NCBI RefSeq assembly: GCF_020509005.1 | Contig: NC_063014.1 | Span: 5,580,001 to 5,644,000 of the forward strand | Reading direction: 5' to 3' | From: Fulvia fulva | Taxonomy: Eukaryota > Ascomycota > Dothideomycetes > Mycosphaerellales > Mycosphaerellaceae | DNA length: 64,000 nucleotides | Part shown: one piece after another, positions 56,661 through 64,000 of the stretch | How the letters are laid out: each line of letters opens with the position of its first letter | Position numbering within the stretch: the stretch's first letter is position 1 | Notes under the pieces: model-generated | What the model was told of the DNA's origin: nothing | What the model saw: the letters and a program-made list of their open reading frames with translations, nothing else | Databases searched by the model: none | Position numbers and translations under genes: made by a program

Positions 56661-57354
56661 TATATAAGGCAGAGGTTCTTAGTCTCTAGGAGATAGCGTA
56701 AGTACTAATCTATAAGCTTAAGGTATGTCTTAGTTAGCTTAGTTAGATACTACGATAGTATAGATAAGGAAAAGGCGATATTAGGCCGCGTATATATAGC
56801 GGCGAAGTTAAGGGATCCTATACATTATTAGTACGTAGGGATAGTAATAGAGGTGGGTTAATAACCCTCTAGAACGGTCTAATTAAGGTATTAATCTACT
56901 AGTACTATCGTTTTACGTACATTTGTAGATATACTAAATTTAGCGGCTAGCTTCTTAATATAGTCTTCTTAAGAGAGCTATAGTAAGCGCTTATTTCTAT
57001 CGCGCGTAACCTTAATTCCTAGGAACTAGAAGAGATTACCGAGCTCGTATATCTCGTACTTAGTAAGTAGCCGCTACTTAATATTAGTAGTATAGGCCTT
57101 ATCCTTACGGTAGTAGAGTACAACTAGGTCGTTAATGTAAAAGAAGAATATAACCTTATTATTATAGTAGATATATTCGGAGCCCGATAGGGGTACTAGT
57201 CTAAGGGAGGCTAGCGTCTCGGTTAGGGAGTTATACTATCATAAAGGGGACCCCTTTAGACCGTAGAGGGCCTTAACTAGCTTAAGGGCGTGTCTATAGG
57301 ATAGCCTATCGATTCTAGGAGGTAGTTATAGATATATAGTATATAGTAGGTCCG
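56661..57354 (-). pseudogene. Copia-R RT middle part, right-arm copy
   Basis: Mirror of 44340-45033, with the same RT remnant on minus (FYINDLVVLY). Confidence 0.85.
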
Positions 57355-60300
57355 GTCGACGACGAGAATTACCTATACGTAGTGTCGGCTACGAACCTCT
57401 CGTCTTACTACGAGAGAGCCAAGTATTCTTACGCTAGAGCGTCGTAGGCGCGACGGGCGCGTAACGTAGGCGAAGCCGCGGCGAATAGAGGACTACTAGT
57501 AAAACGGGTATACAAACTATCCGACGAGCGTGTACTCGTATCGGGAGCGAGTCCCTCTTCTTTCTACGTATAAGAAGGGCGCGGAACCGTAGCCTATACG
57601 CTCGATAGGACACCTCTAGTATAAGTATAGAATTTTTACCTCCGGAGACCGTAAACCGAGCGAGCGACGAACATTAGACGAGCGGACTATAGAACAACGA
57701 CTAAGCGGACTATACGACGGCTTCGAGCGGACTACAAAACAATCTAGTGTTTACTAGCGGGCAATACGGTAGGTAGGTAGACACGCGACGAAGCCTATAA
57801 GGGCCTATTAAACACCCGGTATAGGAACGAGGGCTTTACCTAAGGTACTACCTATCCCGCTATATAACGTACCTAGTCTAATATAGTAGATTACGACGAG
57901 GAAAAGACGATAGCCTAAGTAAGGAAAAGACGGCTATTAGGACGGGGAAAAGACGTATAATATAAGTAGATTAGTTCTATAATCGGGGAGGATCGAGGGT
58001 AGGGTAATAAGGAACTTTATATTAGTTAGTAGGTAGAAACGTAAGGAGTACGCTACCCGGCGTAGTGTGTGCCCCGAGCAAACCTACGAGGTATAGACGG
58101 CCGCTTTCTAGAGATAGGCTACGGTAACGCGAAGGGCGTTAAAACCTAGGGCGTAGTATATACTAGTAGCGACGGCTAATACTATCTATATAGCCCGAGA
58201 GGACGGATACGTATATTAGTCAATAGAGAGCACTAAAGGGCTTAGGCCTATAGAGGTGGATATTGGCTTAAGGAGCAAATAGGGAGGGAGGGCGTAGAGG
58301 GAAGCTTTTGCTCCGGGCTAACCTCTCGAAACGAGGCTATACGGTAGTACTAGATAAGTAGGAAAGCGCGGTTAAGACTTGTTACCTTATCTCGTAGCTA
58401 GCTTACTAAATACGATTCCTTCCTTACTAGACAAGATCCCTAACTATTACCTAAAAGCTAGTAGTAGCCTTATTACTCTAGTACTTACGCTAATCTTTAC
58501 CTAGTATATAAAGTAGAGGTATTGCCTAAAGGCCTTTAGGTAATTACTAACTTACGTCCTAAGGAAACCCTAAAAGGAAGACTATACTAAGTTGAAGTCA
58601 TATAGACTAATTACGTTACTAAATATACTAGGGAAGCTCCTAGAGAAGGTCGTAGCTATAAGGCTCACCGGAATAGTAGAAGAACATAACCTCCTCCCGG
58701 TAACGTAAATAGGGGGGAGACGAAAGAGATCTACCCTTATAGTAGTCGAACTGATTATAGAGCAAATCAGACATATCTAGTACTATAGTAATAATAAGGT
58801 AGCCTTACTGCTTTTACTAGACATATTAGGGGCTTTCGATAACGTGTCCTACGTAAGGCTCCTATATATCCTTAGAATGAAAAGCATCCTAGCCTAGATA
58901 GTACACTTTATATAGTCATTCCTTAAGGACAGAACAACCTAGATCCTCCTAGGGTCCTTTAAAGCCCCGTAGACCCTAATTACGAACACGGGCATCCTAT
59001 AGGGCTCTATACTCTCCCTAATTCTGTTCCTCCTCTTTATAGACGACCTGACCCTACTCCTAGAAATAGCAAACACCTTAGTATCGGGGTTCGTAGATAA
59101 TACAAATATCCTAGCGTAGTCGGGGTCTATAGAGGAAAACTGCGCACTCATAGAGGAGAGACATAGACAATGCGAAAAGTAGGTAAGAGAGTATAGGGCA
59201 AAATTCGTACCGGACAAGTACTAGCTTATCTATTTTAGTAAGGCAAAGACAAAACACAACTTAGTAGTACTAGTAAAGATCTAGGGGTTCGAGACCTATC
59301 CTATAAGGGAACTTAGAGTCCTTAGGATATAGCTAGACCCGAAACTTAGCTAGGGACTATAAGTAAAGAAGGCGTAAGCGAGAGCGGACACTAATAGACA
59401 ATTAATCGAGAGACTTACTACGTTAACCGAGGGGGCGACCTTTACAAAGGCCTAGACTATATATAAGGCTATTGTCAAGCCCGTAATACTATATAGAGTA
59501 GTAATTTAAGTAGCGGAAAAACACATCCCGAAGAGAATTAAGGACCCCCTTAATAGAGCGTAGGTAGTCTACCTAAAGAGAGTACTAGGGGCATATAAGT
59601 CAACCCCTTATAGGACAATAGAAATTGAATTAGGTATAGCCCCTATTAGGGAGTACCTCTAGGGCATAAGGTGTCAATACGTAGAGAAGACATTAGTATA
59701 CCTAGCCTAGGGAACTATCTAAGTAGCTACTTAAAGGATAAGAACCTAGTAGGAGAGGAGGAGAAGACCTAACCGGCTACATATAATCCTATAGAAGGAA
59801 GTAGACCTAAAAACATTATAGGAAATCCTAGTAGCCCTTGAACAGAGAGAAGCTCTGAGGGAGCAAGCTAATATAGGGGACAAAGGGAAAAAGAAGTAAA
59901 GCTAAGTAGAAAGGATCGTAGGTCACCTATAGGAAACGCGTTAGAACCAAAAACCGGTAAGGCTAGGAGCCCTACTAGCGGCTAGGACCTTCGGGAGGTA
60001 TAACTACCTTATCTCCAAAGACCTAAAGAGGGCGGAAGTAAGCATAGCTATCTAGATTCGCTCTAAGCACATTAGGCTAAGAGTATACTTATACTAAAGA
60101 AGAGTCCTAGGATACAATTCTAAAGGTTACCCCTATAGCTACCTATCCTAAAACCCGGAGTATATAGTACTAAACTGTACTAAGTAGGTAAAAGGGAGAA
60201 GCTAGTAGAGGGCGAAGGCAAGAGATAGGCAATACTAGGCCATTATCTAGAACAGACAAGATATAAGGAGAGTGATAAGATGGATCCTTAACGAGGACTA

Positions 60301-60635
60301 CCTAGAGCAATTCTCCCTAGCAGTAGAAACGGAAAGGTAGATAGAGAGGAGGGAGAGAGAGAAGAGCCGGGGAAACAGAAGGAAGAAAGGGAATCGAGAG
60401 GAGGATATTACTAGGGATATGGGCAAGGTAGTTATAGGGTAATAACTATGACACTAGCGTACCCTAAAGGAAGGAGAACGAAAGGACAAGATAGGAAAGA
60501 ACGAGGAGGGCAAAGACGAGGAGGTTTTCATCCGTTAATCGGGTTTCCTACCTATACAAATAGACCTAAATAGCGAGAGACCTACATAGGCTATAGGGCA
60601 CTAAAACAGGCGAATAAATAATCTATCTATCTATC
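57355..60635 (+). mobile_element. LINE-1, right-arm copy
   Basis: Mirror of 41059-44339. The RT remnant lies at about 58364-60344 on plus, with the FVDN box near 59091-59117. The 5' region at 57355-58363 has no recognised protein. The GATA/TATC tail is at about 60622-60635. Confidence 0.88.
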
Positions 60636-62316
60636 TATAGAGTAGGTCCGAGTTTAGGAAGGCGTTAATAATATCGAATTATGCGGCTTCTAGGTCGAAG
60701 CTCGCGGCTATAGTATAGTAGAGGCGGAATATACTTACTAGTAGTAAAGCGGCGTATATATCTAAGTGTATTTCTTATAAATCGCCTCTTACGTATAGCC
60801 TAGCCTTAAAGCTCTTTAGTATACCGTACTCGTCTAGTTTATATTTAAATACCTACTTAAGCGGTAGTAGTAGCTAAAGTCCCTCCTCTTACTAAGTATC
60901 CTAATCCTTCTCTTCCTTTATTGCCTATCTAAATGTGCCTATTACTAGGGCTTTAGCAAACTCCTTAGATATAGCTTTGATCTACTATTAGGAGAAGCGG
61001 TGATTTATAGCGGCTCGGTAGTTAGAAGGTTCGGGCGGAAGGTTATCGCGGTATATAGAGGTAGTAGTATTAATACGCCTTAGAGGGCTATTGCCTCTTT
61101 GTATAGGGCTTCGATTGCTCTTATTACGATAGGCGCGTATTCTAGGTCGTATACCGGACATCTAGCCGATAATTATATTAGCGACTATAATCTAGTATAG
61201 TATATAGTAGAAGTAGGCCGTTCGTAGGCGCTTTCTATTCTCTATAACTATATAGTTAGACTCCTCTAGTATATAGAGCTCTAGCTCTAGGGGGAAGAGT
61301 AGTATATTAGACGCGTTATTTATTAGCGCGTCTTCTAGTAGTACAAATATAAATAGATATAGCTCGCGATTAGGGTCCGTATTGCCTATAATCTCCTTAC
61401 GGTCTTCTACGGTAAGGGCATCTATTATCTACTACTATAGAGTGTCGTAGTAGTTAGTAGTGTTATATACTAACTACTATATATTGTCCTAAGTTACGTA
61501 ATCTATTACGTACTCGATTTGCCGGTCCTTTTAGTTATATATTACTAACTCGCGGTATTATAGCTAGTATAGTTCTTGCCTAAGGAGCTTTTAGTAGGCG
61601 TCTCGAGGTTATTAGGTATACGGCTACTAAGCCTATTCTTCTACCATCTCGGCCTATACTATGTCTTACTCGTAATAAGCGACATATAGGTCGTAGTATT
61701 ATTTAGGCTCTTTAGCCGGTTCCGCTATTACGATGTTCTCGATAGGGGTCGTATACCCTACTATTAGGCGTAATAGGTTATAGAACGTAGTCTTATCAAA
61801 GAGGACGTCCTTAACTCGTATAACCCTATCTTTTAATAGGTCCTATACGCGGTAGATGTTAGTAGAGTCGTATCCTATAAGGTAGCCTATAAGCGCTCTC
61901 TCTTAGAGTTTCTCGCTCTTACTAGGCTAATCTAGTCTATAGATAAACACGTATATAAGGGAGCTATACACTACTATATGACCTACGTTTAGAATTCGTC
62001 CTATTGCTAATTCGAATAGGGTCTTCTAGCCCTTTAACTAGATAGGGGATTGCTAGAGGATAGATACCGCTACTATAGTACATTCTAGCTAAAGCTTTTC
62101 CGGTAATCGTACGTAGATACGAATAGTTCTACTTATAGTAATAATTAGAGCTCTAGCTTTTTCTACTAGGTCCTACGTAGGCATATATTCTACATTTACG
62201 TACTATTTAATCTTATTATTATTAATGACTAAGCTAAAGACCTTCCTAATAGCGGGCTCGTTATCGCTATAGAAGTCTACGAACCTACGACTAATAAAGT
62301 TAATAAAGCTTAGTAG
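60636..62316 (-). pseudogene. Copia-R integrase and RT start, right-arm copy
   Basis: Mirror of 39378-41058 with the same frame and stops on minus. Confidence 0.85.
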
Positions 62317-62641
62317 TATTAACGAGCTAAGAGCCCCCTTTAGACCCTAAAATTTGCGCGTCAAATCTTGTTAACCTTTAACGGTTAATTACGTAGTAGG
62401 GGTGTATAGGGATACTACTAAGATATATATAGTTAGGAGGCGACCTTAGTAGGAAGCTAGGATTTACAAAGAATCTCTCTATAATGTAAAATACGGGAAT
62501 CTAAAAATTTCAGATTTATCTTTTTTAGGATCACTATATATATTTTACGGCCCGCGGACCGACAAGTATATACACCTACGCGTAAGCTATCCTAGGGTCA
62601 CTAGGCGCGCCCTTACTTACTAGGGTAGTTGGTCGTCTATA
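62317..62641 (+). repeat. Gypsy-A 5' LTR, right-arm copy
   Basis: Mirror of 39053-39377. It is followed at 62642-62839 by the copy of the Gypsy-A leader. Confidence 0.85.
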
Positions 62642-62839
62642 TTTTAGTAGTTATTAAGGGGGGGTTTCAAGTAGATACCCGGTAGTATTCTTAGTACATT
62701 TTAGTAAAATTAAGGTTAAGGTCGACTCGAAGTCGAAATCTTAAGGTATTAAGGCACCTAAGGTCAAGGTTCTTAGTATTAAGCAAAGTAAGTATAACGT
62801 TACGAGCAAGGCTACGAATAAGGTCATAAGTTTCAGTTA

Positions 62840-63074
62840 TGTTAAGATGTAGCATCTCAAAGGGAGTCAACAATCAGGAAGTGATCTGGCAGCCTGAGGC
62901 ATCCACGATGACTCAGCTTGTAGGGAGATACCTTCTCTCCCCTTTAGCTTAGATAGACATCCAACACAATCAACATATTGGTTCCTGATATATTGCTGCA
63001 TGCTCGTGCTATTAGTCAGTTGAAGATTGATCTCTTACTGCACTCCGCTGCCATCCACCCGTACCTGTTCAACA
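62840..63074 (+). repeat. Copia-1 5' LTR, right-arm copy
   Basis: 235 bp, mirror of 38620-38854, with the half-tRNA-type PBS GGTTATGAGCCC at 63075-63086. The TSD copy AGTTA precedes it at 62835-62839. Confidence 0.92.
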
Positions 63075-63519
63075 GGTTATGAGCCCGAGTTTGTGCAGGA
63101 ATAAGAGCAACCTATATCAGTACAGGTTACTTGTATCCCTTGCTATCGTAGCAGAAAACATCTGGGAATCAGAAGTCTACCCCGTCTATCCTGTCAAGGA
63201 GCTTAGTTCGATACTAAGTGATAGGTAACCCAGACAAGGACTCTGTGCGGCTTACTCAAAGCCAATACCTTGAAGATACTCTGTAGGCAGAACTGCATCG
63301 AGATACCATCAAGAAGGACTTCAAGTAAGTCATTTGAAGCTCTGCTAGGAGAGACAGACCTGTGTCCTAGCCCCGAGACCTCACACCGCTCCTTTACTTT
63401 ACTAAGCAGGCCTTGGTATCCACACCTACGAACTTTCCCATTCTACACCAGAAGCCTCAGCAGGATCTGAGCCACCACTTTGGAACATACACACCTTGTT
63501 TCATTACATCCAATTTATT

Positions 63520-64000
63520 ATGGATCCATACCAAGAGAAGACAGAGGAGAAGGGAGGCAAAATCCCAATTCTTGGGAGGGACAATTGGAAGAGATGGTTC
63601 AACCTTCAGAGATACAAGATGGAGAGCCAATCAGCATTCTTTGCAATTGTTGACCTAATGGAAGTGTCTTTTGACAACATCAAGGGCAAGACTCTGAAAC
63701 TCCAAGAAGAGGCTACAACCAAAGAGATCCTCAATACGCCAACATGGACAAGGCACAATGCAGTATGCAACTTCAGTATCCTTAGTAGGATCACAGAAGA
63801 AGATGAATTTGAGCTTGAGGGCTCATGTGAATCTGGAAGAGCTGCTGAGAAGTGGGTGTATCTCTGGAACAAGTATAGCCAGGTGCTACCAACCCATGCA
63901 CATGAGCTCACAAAGCAATTTGTGACCTTTGAGATGAGTGAAGAGTTCACCATCAGATCTGCATGGACACACCTGGTTTCTCTTGGAAAAAGGATTGCTG
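63520..64000 (+). CDS. Copia-1 Gag N-terminal part, right-arm copy (cut by window end)
   Basis: Open from ATG 63520 (MDPYQEKTEEKGGKIPILG) to the end of the window, 160 codons. Identical to the start of the left-arm polyprotein. It includes the conserved N-terminal copia Gag region (LGRDNWKRWFNLQRYKM and NAVCNFSILSRITEEDEFEL). Whether this copy carries the three TAG codons of the left copy cannot be seen, as the RT and RNase H lie beyond 64000. Confidence 0.85.
   Translation, partial: MDPYQEKTEEKGGKIPILGRDNWKRWFNLQRYKMESQSAFFAIVDLMEVSFDNIKGKTLKLQEEATTKEILNTPTWTRHNAVCNFSILSRITEEDEFELEGSCESGRAAEKWVYLWNKYSQVLPTHAHELTKQFVTFEMSEEFTIRSAWTHLVSLGKRIA

Larger units (their letters stand above)
52020..64000 (-). 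repeat. Giant inverted repeat, right arm (truncated by the window end)
   Basis: Reverse complement of 37694-49674. It includes, in mirror order, LINE-2 without its 5' end, Copia-R RT, LINE-1, Copia-R integrase, the Gypsy-A 5' LTR and the 5' part of Copia-1. No difference from the left arm was found in the stretches compared. Confidence 0.95.

Overview
The window is a block of nested transposable elements from a filamentous ascomycete fungus (Pezizomycotina). I see no host gene, tRNA gene or rRNA. The fungal call rests on three things: Tad1-like LINEs, chromodomain Ty3/gypsy elements, and the RIP (repeat-induced point mutation) signature CpA->TpA / TpG->TpA. That signature covers most of the window, leaves CpG in place, and turns Gln and Trp codons into TAG/TAA. 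I cannot name the species. Most boundaries below come from paired LTRs and target-site duplications (TSDs) read directly in the sequence.

Left half (1-39377): an old RIP-degraded gypsy, 'Gypsy-A' (minus strand, LTRs 605-929 and 39053-39377, about 8.1 kb once insertions are removed), hosts everything else. Into it inserted Gypsy-B (5544-12765, plus strand, RIPed, TSD AGGCG); a Tad-like LINE-3 (12990-30838, minus, TSD about 10 bp); and Copia-1 (33243-38854, minus, lightly RIPed, TSD TAACT). LINE-3 itself holds a solo LTR (28620-28853, TSD TAAGG) and two near-identical 6291-bp chromoviral gypsies: Gypsy-1 (14007-20297, TSD GTAGG, apparently intact) and Gypsy-2 (20425-26715, TSD AGTAT, broken by point mutations). 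Removing the insertions restores the Gypsy-A reading frame at the two junctions I checked.

Right half (37694-64000): a giant inverted repeat. The left arm 37694-49674 and right arm 52020-64000 are mirror copies about coordinate 50847, at least 11.98 kb each, identical wherever checked, and the right arm runs off the window. The arms hold the 5' half of Copia-1, the 5' end of Gypsy-A, and a RIPed copia ('Copia-R') interrupted by LINE-1 and LINE-2. The 2.3-kb spacer holds the 5' end of LINE-2, the 3' end of Copia-R, a gypsy RNase H scrap, and a Gypsy-1-family LTR cut off at the right-arm junction.

Order of events inferred: old elements accumulated and were RIPed; Copia-1 inserted and was lightly RIPed; Gypsy-1, Gypsy-2 and the third Gypsy-1-family LTR arrived; the arm inversion is younger than that third LTR and than Copia-1. 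Gypsy-1 carries all the parts of an autonomous element: LTR promoter, Gag, a -1 frameshift signal, protease, RT, RNase H, integrase, chromodomain and a putative self-priming site.
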